A model generated the notes under the pieces. That model worked only from the letters and a program-made list of their open reading frames with translations. It had not been told where the DNA came from and ran no database searches. DNA of 64,000 bases from Paenibacillus sp. DMB5 (GTDB lineage: Bacteria; Bacillota; Bacilli; Paenibacillales; Paenibacillaceae), in NCBI RefSeq assembly GCF_001517085.1, contig NZ_LRAC01000129.1, positions 30,879 to 94,878 of the forward strand, in the 5' to 3' direction. The translations under genes and the position numbers were made by a program. Shown piece after piece: positions 42,021-51,941 of the stretch. Every line of letters begins with the position of its first letter. Position 1 is the stretch's first letter.

Positions 42021-43286
42021 TTAGACCAGCGCCTTCATGGCTATGTCACTGCGGTTTTGCTTGCCTTCAAAATGAATCTTCTCCGCACTGGCATAGGCTG
42101 CTGCGCGCGCTTCGGCAATATCCGCACCTTTCCCTACTACCCCCAGCACACGTCCGCCGTTTGTAAGCCAGCTTCCGTCCTCTCCCCGCGCAGTTCCCGC
42201 ATGGAAGACCAATCCGTCCCCTGCTTCCTCCAGCCCGGTAATCGGCACGCCTTTCGGATAATTACCCGGATATCCCTGAGACGCCAGCACTACACATACA
42301 GCCGCCTCGTCGCTCCACTCAATAGAGGTATCAGCCAGTCGGCCCTCTGCCACAGCCAGGAAGATTTCCAAGAGATCACTCTTCAGCCTTGGCAGTACCA
42401 CCTGGGTCTCCGGATCACCGAACCGGGCATTGAATTCGATCGTCTTGGGCTTACCATCCGGCGAAATCATCAGACCGGCGAACAGCACGCCGCTGAAGGA
42501 ACGGCCTTCAGATACCATAGCTTTGGCCGTAGGCTCAATAATGGTCTTAACCGCCTCATGGATAATAGATTCGTCAATATGCGGCAGAGGGGAGTATGTG
42601 CCCATCCCGCCGGTATTAGGCCCCTTGTCTCCGTCGAATACCGGCTTGTGATCCTGCGCAGCCGCCATCGGGCGTACGGTCTCCCCGTCGACAAAAGCGA
42701 GAATCGACATCTCCTGCCCGGCCAGGAACTCCTCAATGACAACCTGGGCGCCGGCTTCACCGAACACCTTGGCCACCATGATGTCACGCAGCGCCAGCTC
42801 AGCTTCCTCGCGCGAATACGCAACCGTTACCCCTTTGCCTGCAGCCAGCCCATCAGCCTTGATTACAATCGGCAGCCCCTGCCCGCGCAAATACGCAAGT
42901 GCTGCTTCATAATCGCTGAACTTCTCATAGGCTGCTGTCGGAATATTGTATTTATGCAGCAGGTCCTTCATAAAGGTTTTGCTGCCTTCGATTTCCGCCG
43001 CATTTTTACGAGGTCCGAATACCGGAATGTCCTGTGCTTCAAAAGCATCAACAATGCCCGCTGCCAGCGGATCATCGGGACCGATAACGACAAGGCCTAC
43101 CTCTTTCTCCTTGGCGAACGCCGTCAGCTTATCGAACTCAAACACGCCGATCGGCACACACTCCGCCAGCTGGGCGATCCCGGCGTTACCGGGTGCACAG
43201 TAGATTTTACCGGCTGACGGGCTCTGGGACAGCTTCCAGATAATCGCATGCTCCCGGCCCCCGCCTCCGACCACTAAAATATCCAT
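42021..43286 (-). CDS. purD: Phosphoribosylamine-glycine ligase
   Basis: 421 residues from ATG 43286. GARS-N motif MDILVVGGGGREHAIIWKL, ATP-grasp loop VIKADGLAAGKGVTVA, and GGMGTYSP / FNARFGDPETQVVLPRL. Joins glycine to phosphoribosylamine. Last gene of the purine operon, 25 bases after purH. Longer upstream codons in the same frame lie inside purH and are rejected. Confidence 0.95.
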   Translation of the reverse strand: MDILVVGGGGREHAIIWKLSQSPSAGKIYCAPGNAGIAQLAECVPIGVFEFDKLTAFAKEKEVGLVVIGPDDPLAAGIVDAFEAQDIPVFGPRKNAAEIEGSKTFMKDLLHKYNIPTAAYEKFSDYEAALAYLRGQGLPIVIKADGLAAGKGVTVAYSREEAELALRDIMVAKVFGEAGAQVVIEEFLAGQEMSILAFVDGETVRPMAAAQDHKPVFDGDKGPNTGGMGTYSPLPHIDESIIHEAVKTIIEPTAKAMVSEGRSFSGVLFAGLMISPDGKPKTIEFNARFGDPETQVVLPRLKSDLLEIFLAVAEGRLADTSIEWSDEAAVCVVLASQGYPGNYPKGVPITGLEEAGDGLVFHAGTARGEDGSWLTNGGRVLGVVGKGADIAEARAAAYASAEKIHFEGKQNRSDIAMKALV

Positions 43287-43311
43287 TGAACTGAAATCCT
43301 CCCCAGGTAGT

Positions 43312-44859
43312 CTAGTGTTTGAAATGGCGGACGCCGGTGAAGACCATAGCGATTCCGTATTCATTGGCAACCTTGATCGATTCCTCGTCCTTGATCGATC
43401 CGCCCGGCTGGATAACCGCGGTGATGCCTGCCTTTGCCGCCATTTCCAGGGTATCGCCCATCGGGAAGAACGCGTCAGAAGCCAGAATGGAGCCCTTGGC
43501 TTTCTCTCCGGCCTGCTCAATGGCAATCTTCGCTGCGCCAACCCGGTTCATCTGGCCTGCGCCGACACCAACGGTCATATCATCCGCTGCCAGCACGATC
43601 GCATTGGACTTCACATGCTTAACCACTTTCCAGCCGAACAAGAGCTGCTTCAGTTCTTCCTCGGTAGGCTTGCGGTCCGTCACCACCTGCAGTTCATCCG
43701 CATTTACGGAGTGCACATCGCTCTCCTGCACAACCATTCCGCCCTCAATCGAAGTCACGACAAAGCTGCTCTTGCGTGCCGCTGCAGCACTAAGATTGCC
43801 GATCTTGAGCAGACGGATATTTTTCTTCTTCGTCAGAATCTCCAGCGCTTCCTCAGTGAAGCCCGGAGCCAGGATAATTTCCAGGAAGATATCCTTCAGC
43901 AGATTTGCGGTATCTGCATCAATAATCCGGTTAGCGGCAACAATTCCGCCGAAGATGGAGGTCGGATCGGCATTGTACGCTTTTTGATAAGCTTCATACA
44001 CACTGGTTCCTACGCCTACTCCGCAAGGATTCATATGCTTAACAGCTACGACAGCCGGCTCTTCAAACTCCTTGACGATCTGCAGCGCCGCGTTGGCGTC
44101 GTTGATGTTGTTGTAGGACAATTCCTTGCCGTGCAGCTGCTCGGCTGCAGTCAGCGTATCCTGTGCCGCCAGCGGCTTGCGGTAAAATGCGGCCTTCTGG
44201 TGCGGGTTCTCCCCGTAGCGGAGATCCTGGATTTTCTCATAAGTAACAGTATAGCGCTCCGGCAGCGGTTCACCGGTAACATTGGCCAAATAATCAGCGA
44301 TCAGGGCGTCGTAAGCCGCCGTATGGCGGAACACTTTTGCCGCAAGACGTTTGCGGGTTTCAAGGGTCGTATCTCCGCCTGCACGCACCTCTTCAAGCAC
44401 ATTGGCATAATCGGCCGCATCCACAACCACACTGACAAAAGCATGGTTCTTCGCCGCAGAACGCAGCATCGTCGGTCCGCCGATATCGATATTCTCGATC
44501 GCTTCCTCGTAGGACACATCCGGCTTGGCAATCGTCTCCGCGAACGGATACAGATTCACCACCACCAGGTCGATGTAACCGAGGCCCAGCTCCGTCATCT
44601 GACGCGTATGTTCCTCGTTGTCACGAACGGCCAGCAGGCCGCTGTGTACAGCAGGATGCAGGGTTTTGACCCGTCCGTCCATAATTTCCGGGAAGCCCGT
44701 TACATCGGAGATGCCGATAACCGGTACGCCTTCTTTAGCCAAAAGTGTGCTAGTGCCGCCTGTGGAGATAATTTCTACACCCAATGCAGACAACTCGCGG
44801 CAAAAATCCACGATGCCCTGTTTGTCCGATACGCTGACCAGCGCTCTTTTGATACTCAC
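43312..44859 (-). CDS. purH: AICAR formyltransferase / IMP cyclohydrolase
   Basis: 515 residues; GTG start behind GGAGGAGG. N-terminal MGS-like cyclohydrolase (LVSVSDKQGIVDFCRELSALGVEIISTGGTSTLL), central NLYPFAETI, C-terminal AICARFT domain with KHMNPCGVGVG and SDAFFPMGDTLEMAAKAG. Performs the last two steps to IMP. Separated from purN by 419 bases of repeats. Confidence 0.95.
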   Translation of the reverse strand: MSIKRALVSVSDKQGIVDFCRELSALGVEIISTGGTSTLLAKEGVPVIGISDVTGFPEIMDGRVKTLHPAVHSGLLAVRDNEEHTRQMTELGLGYIDLVVVNLYPFAETIAKPDVSYEEAIENIDIGGPTMLRSAAKNHAFVSVVVDAADYANVLEEVRAGGDTTLETRKRLAAKVFRHTAAYDALIADYLANVTGEPLPERYTVTYEKIQDLRYGENPHQKAAFYRKPLAAQDTLTAAEQLHGKELSYNNINDANAALQIVKEFEEPAVVAVKHMNPCGVGVGTSVYEAYQKAYNADPTSIFGGIVAANRIIDADTANLLKDIFLEIILAPGFTEEALEILTKKKNIRLLKIGNLSAAAARKSSFVVTSIEGGMVVQESDVHSVNADELQVVTDRKPTEEELKQLLFGWKVVKHVKSNAIVLAADDMTVGVGAGQMNRVGAAKIAIEQAGEKAKGSILASDAFFPMGDTLEMAAKAGITAVIQPGGSIKDEESIKVANEYGIAMVFTGVRHFKH

Positions 44860-44961
44860 TTGAATAGTCCTCCTCCGGATGATGCAAGATTAGTGTTGTT
44901 AACTTAATAGTTACAGCGAAGCTTCGATGAGAATTAATTGCTGAAATCTGGGTAAAAGAGG

Positions 44962-45096
44962 ATCTATTGTACTTTGTACAACAGATGACAGGTATATCCG
45001 TCTGAAAACAGAATCTGTTGCATTATGTGCAGCAGATTCTCAGCTTTATGCTGCTTTGGCCTCATCTTCTTAAAATCAATTGTACGGAATACAATA
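44962..45096. repeat. Three palindromic repeats in the purN-purH gap
   Basis: A 25-base palindrome at 44962-44986 (core TTGTAC...GTACAA), a 29-base one at 45011-45039 (GAATCTGTTG...GCAGATTC type), and a third, ATTGTAC-GAATACAAT-like, at 45079-45096. They share the TTGTAC-like core. The region 44860-45278 has no gene; the palindromes may fold in the operon mRNA and set purN/purH levels. Confidence 0.6.
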
Positions 45097-45278
45097 GAAT
45101 TGTATAAAATACACCCAGGTCTTCACCTGTGAACCCTGTCGCTTTAAGCGGGCTGCATTCGTCAAGAAAACGGCGGTACAGCCGCAAAACGACACCCTCT
45201 AAACTTTGTGCAATATTTCCCGAGAAATATCAGAACCTGCAGATGGTGATGGTAAGCAGAATGTCGAATGGCAGCTTA

Positions 45279-45890
45279 CTAGCGGACAACAACATGCCTG
45301 CCGTTCAGCTCAACTTTTCCGGCTGCAAAAGCACGGACAACCTCCGGATACAGCTCATATTCAATCTGGTGAATCCTCTGTGCCAGTGACTCAGCCGTGT
45401 CCCCTGCTTCCACCGTAACGCTGCGCTGGGCAATAACCGGCCCGGTATCCATCCCACCATCGACGAAGTGCACCGTTACTCCGGTCAGCTTCACGCCGTA
45501 ATCCAGCGCTTGTCCAATCGCGTCCTTTCCGGCAAAAGCAGGCAGCAGCGAAGGATGGATATTGATAATCCTCCCCGCAAAAGGCTCCAGCAGCACCGGA
45601 CTGATCAGCCGCATGTAACCGGCAAGTACAATCAGCCCGATGTCCCTGCGCTTCAGCTCTGCCACAATCTCTGCCTCATACAGCTCGCGGCTGGCGAAAT
45701 CCTTCGGCCGCAGCAGGAGGGCGGGTATACCCGCAGCCTCCGCCCGCTGTGCTACAGGCGCTTCCGGCCGGTCAGAGACCAGCAGCTCAATGCTTCCCTC
45801 ACCAAGCTGCCCGGCTCTCTGCGCTTCAACAAGTGCGGCAAAATTGCTGCCCTGCCCGGAAGCAAATACAGCGATCCGGCTGCTGCTCAT
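45279..45890 (-). CDS. purN: GAR transformylase
   Basis: 203 residues starting on the purM stop codon (overlap of one base). FASGQGSNFAALVEA, VLAGYMRLISPVLLEPFAGRIINIHPSLLPAFAGKDA (catalytic His in NIHPSLLP), TVHFVDGGMDTGPVI (Asp). Uses 10-formyl-THF to formylate GAR. Confidence 0.95.
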   Translation of the reverse strand: MSSSRIAVFASGQGSNFAALVEAQRAGQLGEGSIELLVSDRPEAPVAQRAEAAGIPALLLRPKDFASRELYEAEIVAELKRRDIGLIVLAGYMRLISPVLLEPFAGRIINIHPSLLPAFAGKDAIGQALDYGVKLTGVTVHFVDGGMDTGPVIAQRSVTVEAGDTAESLAQRIHQIEYELYPEVVRAFAAGKVELNGRHVVVR

Positions 45891-46930
45891 CAGACCTCAG
45901 CTCCTGTAAAGGTAACGATGCGCTCCCCTTCGGTCACCGTTCCGATCAGATAAGCCTCTTCTCCGCTTGCTTTCAGCAGCTCGAGCGCACGCTCGCTGTC
46001 TCCAGCAGGTACTACCAGCACCAGACCGATTCCCATGTTAAAGGTGGTGAACATATCTCGGTTCGTTACACTGCCCTTCTCCTGCATCAGGCCGAAGACC
46101 GGCTGGATCGGCCAGGAGCCGTAGTTAATCTCTACATTTACATTATCCGGCAGCATCCGCGGAATATTCTCGATAAAGCCTCCGCCGGTAATATGCGCCA
46201 TGCCTTTAACGGTCAGCTGCTCAAGCAGGGCCAGCAGCGGTTTTACATAGATTTTGGTCGGCGCGAGCAGCACGTCCACAAGCGGAGCGCCCAGCTCAGG
46301 AACGACATCGTTCAGGTCATAACCCGCCTGCTCCAGTAAAAGCTTGCGCACCAGCGAGAAGCCGTTACTGTGAATACCGCTGGAGGCAAGGCCGATTACA
46401 GCATCTCCAGGAGCAATGTCTGCACCGGTAACCAGCTTGGCCTTATCCGCTACGCCCACTGTGAAACCGGCAATATCGTATTCGCCGGCAGCGTACATGC
46501 CCGGCATTTCAGCCGTTTCGCCGCCGATCAGCGCGCAGCCTGCCTGGTGGCAGCCTTCGGCGATTCCGGCTACGATGGCCTCGATCTTCTCGGGCACCAC
46601 TTTATCGCAGGCGAGATAATCCAGGAAGAACAGCGGCTCAGCGCCCTGCACCACGATGTCGTTGACACACATAGCAACCGCATCAATACCGATCGTATCG
46701 TGGCGGTCCGCCGCGAACGCGAGCTTGAGCTTTGTGCCTACGCCATCCGTGCCCGATACAAGCACAGGCTCGTCGTATTTATCTTTGTTGAGACCAAACA
46801 ATGCGCCGAATCCGCCAAGCTCTGTCATGACCTCCGGGCGGTAAGTGCGCTTCACATGCTTCTTCATGCGTTCTACCGCTTCATTACCGGCTGCAATATC
46901 CACTCCGGCGTTTTTATAAGCTTCCGACAC
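45890..46930 (-). CDS. purM: AIR synthetase
   Basis: 346 residues from GTG 46930, seven bases after GAGGTG. SEAYKNAGVDIAAGNEAVERMKKHV is the standard start; VSGTDGVGTKLKLAF and GGETAEMPGMY with ALIGG are the ATP and substrate loops. Closes the imidazole ring from FGAM. The purF gene is 611 bases upstream with a repeat array between. Confidence 0.95.
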   Translation of the reverse strand: MSEAYKNAGVDIAAGNEAVERMKKHVKRTYRPEVMTELGGFGALFGLNKDKYDEPVLVSGTDGVGTKLKLAFAADRHDTIGIDAVAMCVNDIVVQGAEPLFFLDYLACDKVVPEKIEAIVAGIAEGCHQAGCALIGGETAEMPGMYAAGEYDIAGFTVGVADKAKLVTGADIAPGDAVIGLASSGIHSNGFSLVRKLLLEQAGYDLNDVVPELGAPLVDVLLAPTKIYVKPLLALLEQLTVKGMAHITGGGFIENIPRMLPDNVNVEINYGSWPIQPVFGLMQEKGSVTNRDMFTTFNMGIGLVLVVPAGDSERALELLKASGEEAYLIGTVTEGERIVTFTGAEV

Positions 46931-47149
46931 TTTTGGACACCTCATTTAAATTAGTTTAGAGCGCTGTTTCGGGGCGGCCTGGTTCAGGCGTGTGTGGTCA
47001 TAGTCATCATTACGGGGAATGTTTGGACTTCCCCTCCATGACTCAGACCACCCGGGTAAACCCGGCCGCAAGCCGATGTTTGCGCCTTGCACAGGGGCAG
47101 AAGGCCGACGCCCTGAGCTGCGCGGGCGTCTCTTTGGCAAGTGAACCCT

Positions 47150-47404
47150 CGCTTTTGCGGAGCAAATAGCCGGGGTCACAAGCCTGGGCTCTTGCAGGCG
47201 GGGCGAAGCCGCGCTCATCCTCAGGCGAGAGCCACCCCGCTTTTGCGAAGCAAACAGGCGGGGGCGCGAGCCTCGTGCGCGGGGCAAAGCCGCGCGCACA
47301 CAAGTGCGAGTGAACCCCCCGCTTTTGCGGAGCAAACAGCCGGGGTTACGAGCCCATGGCCCGGCGGGGCCGCAGGCCGCCAGGGCGCGGAGCGCCGTAG
47401 AGCG
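47150..47404. repeat. GC-rich tandem repeat array between purF and purM
   Basis: Three diverged units of about 84 bases (47153-47234, 47235-47316, 47317-47404) each begin CGCTTTTGCGGAGCAAA or CGCTTTTGCGAAGCAAA, continue GGCGGGG/CCGGGG-type spacer and include a TTTGC...GCAAA hairpin. The wider 46931-47541 gap is very GC-rich and lacks a convincing gene; long open frames there read as Arg/Pro/Ala junk. A separate CCCCCTTCGCAAGGGGG hairpin lies at 47510-47530. Confidence 0.7.
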
Positions 47405-47541
47405 TGTCCGCAGGACAAAGCGGGCACCCGCACCCATGCCATCTTAGCAAGTTTAGAGCAAACTCCTACCGCCGAGCTTTCGGGTGGCCGGAGGGCCGAG
47501 CCCTCCGGAATCCCCCTTCGCAAGGGGGACTTAGGGGGATG

Positions 47542-49038
47542 TCAACAAGAGCACCCGTCCTTCTCTTCCCCGCCGAAATCCACCTGCGTCGGGTAATCAT
47601 TATCGAAGCAGGAGAGGCAGAGGCCTCCCTTGTATTCATTGCTGCTGTAGCCGCCGATGGACTGGATCAGCCCATCCGGCGACAGGAACGCCAGCGAATC
47701 GGCGTTGATCTCCTCGCACATTTCCTGAATAGTCTTGTACGACGCGATCAGCTCGCGTCGGTCCGGCGTATCAATCCCGTAGAAGCACGGGTTCTTGAAC
47801 GGCGGCGAGGTAATCCGCACATGCACTTCAAGCGCTCCGGCCTCGCGCAGCAGATTGACGATCCGGCGCGAGGTCGTGCCGCGCACGATCGAGTCGTCGA
47901 TCATGACGACGCGCTGGCCTTCAACAACGCGGCGCACGGCGCTAAGCTTCATCTTCACGCCCTGTTCGCGCAGCTCCTGGCTCGGTTGGATGAAGGTCCG
48001 GCCGGTGTATTTGTTCTTGATCAGCCCAAGCTCATACGGGATGCCGGTCTGCTCGGCATAGCCGATGGCTGCCGAGATGCTGGAATCCGGTACGCCGGTG
48101 ACGATGTCCGCATCGACGAAGGACTCAAGCGCCATCCGGCTGCCCATCCGCTTGCGGGCGGAGTGCAGGTTGGAGCCGTTCAAGTCACTGTCCGGACGGG
48201 CAAAATAGATATACTCCATCGCACACAGCGCTTTGCGTTTCGGTTCAGTGAATCTGTCTTCCAGGAATCCATTCTTGTCCAGCACCAGCAGCTCGCCCGG
48301 CTCGATGTCACGGACCAGGGTGGCTCCGATGACTTCAAGGGCACAGGACTCGGAAGCGAAGACATAAGCTTCACCGAGCCGGCCCATCACCAGCGGGCGC
48401 AGCCCGTGCGGGTCCGAGGCGACGATCAGCTTGTCGTTGGTCATCAGCAGGAAGGCGAAGCCGCCGACCAGCTGACGCAGCGCTTCCTTGGCCGCTTCGA
48501 CAAAATCCTTCGGCGAGCGCGCAATCAGATGCGCCAGCACCTCAGTATCGCTCGTCGTCTGGAAGATCGACCCGCTCATCTCCAGCTGCTTGCGGATCAG
48601 CGGCTCGTTGACGATGTTGCCGTTGGTGGCAATCGCCAGGTCGCCGTCACGGTACTTGAAGACCAGCGGCTGCGCATTGGTCAGCCGGCTGTCCCCGCTG
48701 GTGGAGTAGCGCACATGTCCGATGGACATGTCGCCGACCAGCGAGGCGATTTTGTCCTTGTCGAAGACTTCTTTGACAAGGCCCATGCCGCGGTGGTAGT
48801 TGAAGTCACGGCCGTCTGCTACGCAGATGCCTGCGCTCTCTTCTCCCCGGTGCTGCAAGGCATGCAGCCCGTAATAGGACATGGAGGCGGCCTCCGGGTG
48901 TCCGAAGACCCCGAAGACGCCGCATTCCTCTTTTAACGTATCAAAAATATCTCCCGAGCCCGTTCCTTCATTGTAAAAGTCGCCGGTCCACAGGATGGGG
49001 GTCTCCTGCTTGTTCCCGGTCTTTATTTCATAAGACAT
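47542..49038 (-). CDS. purF: Glutamine PRPP amidotransferase
   Basis: 498 residues from ATG 49038 behind GGGAGG. A propeptide precedes the N-terminal nucleophile Cys in EECGVFGVFG, as in Bacillus PurF, which also has an Fe-S cluster (C-terminal Cys residues, LCLSCFDNDYP). PRPP loop VVMIDDSIVRGTTSRRI. First committed step of purine synthesis. Overlaps purL by 16 bases. Confidence 0.95.
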   Translation of the reverse strand: MSYEIKTGNKQETPILWTGDFYNEGTGSGDIFDTLKEECGVFGVFGHPEAASMSYYGLHALQHRGEESAGICVADGRDFNYHRGMGLVKEVFDKDKIASLVGDMSIGHVRYSTSGDSRLTNAQPLVFKYRDGDLAIATNGNIVNEPLIRKQLEMSGSIFQTTSDTEVLAHLIARSPKDFVEAAKEALRQLVGGFAFLLMTNDKLIVASDPHGLRPLVMGRLGEAYVFASESCALEVIGATLVRDIEPGELLVLDKNGFLEDRFTEPKRKALCAMEYIYFARPDSDLNGSNLHSARKRMGSRMALESFVDADIVTGVPDSSISAAIGYAEQTGIPYELGLIKNKYTGRTFIQPSQELREQGVKMKLSAVRRVVEGQRVVMIDDSIVRGTTSRRIVNLLREAGALEVHVRITSPPFKNPCFYGIDTPDRRELIASYKTIQEMCEEINADSLAFLSPDGLIQSIGGYSSNEYKGGLCLSCFDNDYPTQVDFGGEEKDGCSC

Positions 49039-51269
49039 GGAATAGCATCCTCCCACACGGATTTAAGTTCGGATACGGCCTCATCCAGTGCAGATGCACC
49101 GTCCAGGGATACGCGCAGTCTGTCACCGCCGACCGTTCCGATGATTTCAACCGGTACACCATAAGCAGCAACCGCTGCTTTGAGCTCTTCTGCACGGTCA
49201 GGTGCCGAAGTCAGCACAATACGGGACTGGGTTTCGCTGAACAGTGCCACATCATGGCGCAGTCCGCCAGCCGACAGCTCAATGTTCGCACCGATTCCGC
49301 CGCTGATACAGCTCTCAGCCAGTGCAGCTGCAAGGCCGCCTTCGGACAAGTCATGCGCCGAGCGGACCAGACCGCTGCGGATCGCAGACAGCACAGCATC
49401 CAGCAATTTTTGCTCTGTAGCCAGATCAAGCGCCGGCGGACGGCCTTCAGTCAAGCCGTGAACAGCATACTGGAACTCACTGCCGCCAAGCTCAGCTTTT
49501 GTTACGCCGAGCAGCAGAATCGCATCGCCTTCCTCTTTGAAGGCTTGAGTTGTAATGTGATCTGTATCTTCAACCAGGCCCACCATGCCGACAACCGGGG
49601 TCGGGTAGATGGCTCCGGCAGCATTTTCGTTGTACAAGCTGACGTTACCGCCGATAACCGGCGTATCCAGCACACGGCAGGCTTCAGCCATACCGTCAAC
49701 AGCACGCTCCATCTGCCAGAAAATCTCAGGCTTCTCCGGGCTGCCAAAGTTCAGGTTGTCCGTAATCGCCAGCGGCTTCGCGCCGGAGCAGACAATGTTG
49801 CGGGCCGCTTCACTTACCGCAATACGTCCGCCCACTTCAGGGTCGAGATAGACATAACGGCCGTTGCAGTCTGTAGTCATTGCCAGGCCTTTACGTGTAC
49901 CGTTAATGGTAACCACTGCCGCATCGGAACCCGGACGAACCGCTGTGCTGGTGCGGACCATATAATCGTATTGGTTATACACCCATGCTTTGCTCGCTAC
50001 TGTCGGCGAAGCCAGTACAGTACGCAGTGCGCCGCCGAGATCGGTAAGTTCTTCATACCGCAAAGTATCTACATTGGCATTCTCTTCGTAATAAGCGGGA
50101 ACTGAGGATGGCTTTTTATAAATTGGACACTCGTCCACCAACGCTGTTACAGGCATATCACCGACAACCTCACCGTGATGGAACAGCTTCAGGCGGCCGT
50201 CATCCGTTACCTTGCCCACTTTACGGCAGATCACGCCCCAGCGGTCAAAAATCTCCTGTGCCTGCGCCTCATCCTTAGGCTCAACCACGAACAGCATGCG
50301 CTCCTGGGATTCGGACAGCATCATTTCATAAGGCGTCATGCCTTCTTCACGCTGCGGCACCTGATCCAGATACAGCTCCAGGCCGTTGCCCGCTTTGCTG
50401 GCCATTTCGGCGCTGGAGCAGGTAAGGCCTGCTGCACCCATATCCTGAATACCGAGCACGATGCCGCTGTCGATCAGCTCAAGGCAGGATTCCATAACCA
50501 GCTTTTCCATGAACGGATCGCCGACCTGTACGGCAGTCTTCTTGGCTTCGGACTCCTCGCTCAGCTCAACGGAAGCAAAGGTTGCCCCGTGAATACCGTC
50601 ACGGCCTGTAGGAGGACCTACGTAGAACACGGGATTGCCTACACCTTTGGCGACACCGCGCTGGATTTTGTCATGATCGATCAGTCCGACACACATTGCG
50701 TTAACCAGCGGATTGCCGTCATAGCTGTTGTCGAACATAATTTCGCCGCCGACAGTCGGAATGCCGATACAGTTACCGTAGCCTGCGATCCCGGACACGA
50801 CATGCTCGAACAGATATTTTACCCGGTCGCTCTCAAGCTTTCCGAAACGCAGGGAGTTAAGCAGCGCCACCGGTCTTGCACCCATGGAGAAAATATCGCG
50901 GATAATCCCGCCCACCCCGGTTGCCGCGCCCTGATAAGGTTCAACAGCCGACGGATGGTTGTGACTTTCGATTTTGAACACAACGGCCTGGTTGTCACCG
51001 ATGTCTACAATCCCTGCGCCCTCGCCCGGTCCCATCAGGACACGCGGTCCGCTTGTCGGGAAACGTCCGAGGAGCGGCTTGGAGTTTTTGTAGGCACAGT
51101 GCTCAGACCACATAACGCTGAATACACCGATTTCGGTATAGTTAGGCTTGCGGCCCATAAAAGAGGTGATCAGCTCATATTCGCTGTCCGACACACCGAA
51201 CTGGCTGTAGATTTTCTGCTCCGCAATCTGTTCTGCGGTCGGCTCCTTAGCGGATACTTGCTGCGTCAT
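49023..51269 (-). CDS. purL: FGAM synthase large subunit
   Basis: 748 residues from ATG 51269. Small-type PurL that works with PurQ and PurS: AVVFKIESHNHPSAVEPYQGAATGVGGIIRDIFSMGARPVAL, and GVISVMWSEHCAYKNSKPLL-like start (FSVMWSEHC). ATP binding by GGEIMFDNSYDGNP. Makes FGAM from FGAR. Overlaps purQ by 23 bases. Confidence 0.95.
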   Translation of the reverse strand: MTQQVSAKEPTAEQIAEQKIYSQFGVSDSEYELITSFMGRKPNYTEIGVFSVMWSEHCAYKNSKPLLGRFPTSGPRVLMGPGEGAGIVDIGDNQAVVFKIESHNHPSAVEPYQGAATGVGGIIRDIFSMGARPVALLNSLRFGKLESDRVKYLFEHVVSGIAGYGNCIGIPTVGGEIMFDNSYDGNPLVNAMCVGLIDHDKIQRGVAKGVGNPVFYVGPPTGRDGIHGATFASVELSEESEAKKTAVQVGDPFMEKLVMESCLELIDSGIVLGIQDMGAAGLTCSSAEMASKAGNGLELYLDQVPQREEGMTPYEMMLSESQERMLFVVEPKDEAQAQEIFDRWGVICRKVGKVTDDGRLKLFHHGEVVGDMPVTALVDECPIYKKPSSVPAYYEENANVDTLRYEELTDLGGALRTVLASPTVASKAWVYNQYDYMVRTSTAVRPGSDAAVVTINGTRKGLAMTTDCNGRYVYLDPEVGGRIAVSEAARNIVCSGAKPLAITDNLNFGSPEKPEIFWQMERAVDGMAEACRVLDTPVIGGNVSLYNENAAGAIYPTPVVGMVGLVEDTDHITTQAFKEEGDAILLLGVTKAELGGSEFQYAVHGLTEGRPPALDLATEQKLLDAVLSAIRSGLVRSAHDLSEGGLAAALAESCISGGIGANIELSAGGLRHDVALFSETQSRIVLTSAPDRAEELKAAVAAYGVPVEIIGTVGGDRLRVSLDGASALDEAVSELKSVWEDAIPCLMK

Positions 51270-51936
51270 AACGTTCCCTCCATGTCTTGAGAATGGATGT
51301 AAACATCCGTTTGCCGTCTTCCGAACCAAGCAGACTGCTTACTGCACGTTCCGGATGGGGCATCATACCAACTACATTGCCTGCCACGTTGCTGATCCCC
51401 GCAATATCGGCTACCGAGCCGTTCGGGTTATCGCTGTATGTGAACACGATCTGATTGTTCGCCTGCAAAGAAGCAAGCGTCTCTTCATCACAATAATAAT
51501 TGCCTTCGCCATGTGCGATCGGAATGACAATCTCCTCATCCTTCGCATAATCAACCGTAAACGGAGTAGTGTTGTTAACGACCTTAAGCACCGTGTCATG
51601 ACAGCGGAACTTCATCGACATGTTGCGGCGCAGCGCTCCCGGCAGGAGGCCCGCTTCGGTCAGAATCTGGAACCCGTTGCAGATGCCGAGCACGAATTTG
51701 CCCTGCTCCGCGGCTTTGGCTACCTCAGCCATCACCGGAGCGAACCGGGAAATCGCGCCGCAGCGCAGATAGTCACCATAAGAGAACCCGCCCGGCACGA
51801 GAATGCAGTCATACGCCGACAGGTCGGTTGCCGTATGCCACACATAATCGACCGGTTGGCCGAGGCTTTCTTCTACAGCCTTATAGCAGTCAATGTCACA
51901 ATTGGAGCCCGGAAAGACAAGTACAGCAAATTTCAT
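51247..51936 (-). CDS. purQ: FGAM synthase glutaminase subunit
   Basis: 229 residues. Class I glutamine amidotransferase: nucleophile Cys in GICNGFQILTEAGLLPG, VPGGFSYGDYLRCGA, and catalytic MPHPERAV. Supplies ammonia to PurL. Five bases after purS. Confidence 0.95.
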   Translation of the reverse strand: MKFAVLVFPGSNCDIDCYKAVEESLGQPVDYVWHTATDLSAYDCILVPGGFSYGDYLRCGAISRFAPVMAEVAKAAEQGKFVLGICNGFQILTEAGLLPGALRRNMSMKFRCHDTVLKVVNNTTPFTVDYAKDEEIVIPIAHGEGNYYCDEETLASLQANNQIVFTYSDNPNGSVADIAGISNVAGNVVGMMPHPERAVSSLLGSEDGKRMFTSILKTWRERYDAASIR

Positions 51937-51941
51937 GACTT

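Noticed and set aside
42057..44907. Very long open frames on the plus strand opposite purD and purH
   Set aside because: They are shadows of the real genes: His/Arg/Gln-rich composition, no motif and no ribosome binding site, while the minus strand codes well-known enzymes.
46946..47437. Minus-strand frame of 163 codons in the purF-purM gap
   Set aside because: Arg/Pro/Ala-rich translation of the GC-rich repeat units; no start signal or family.
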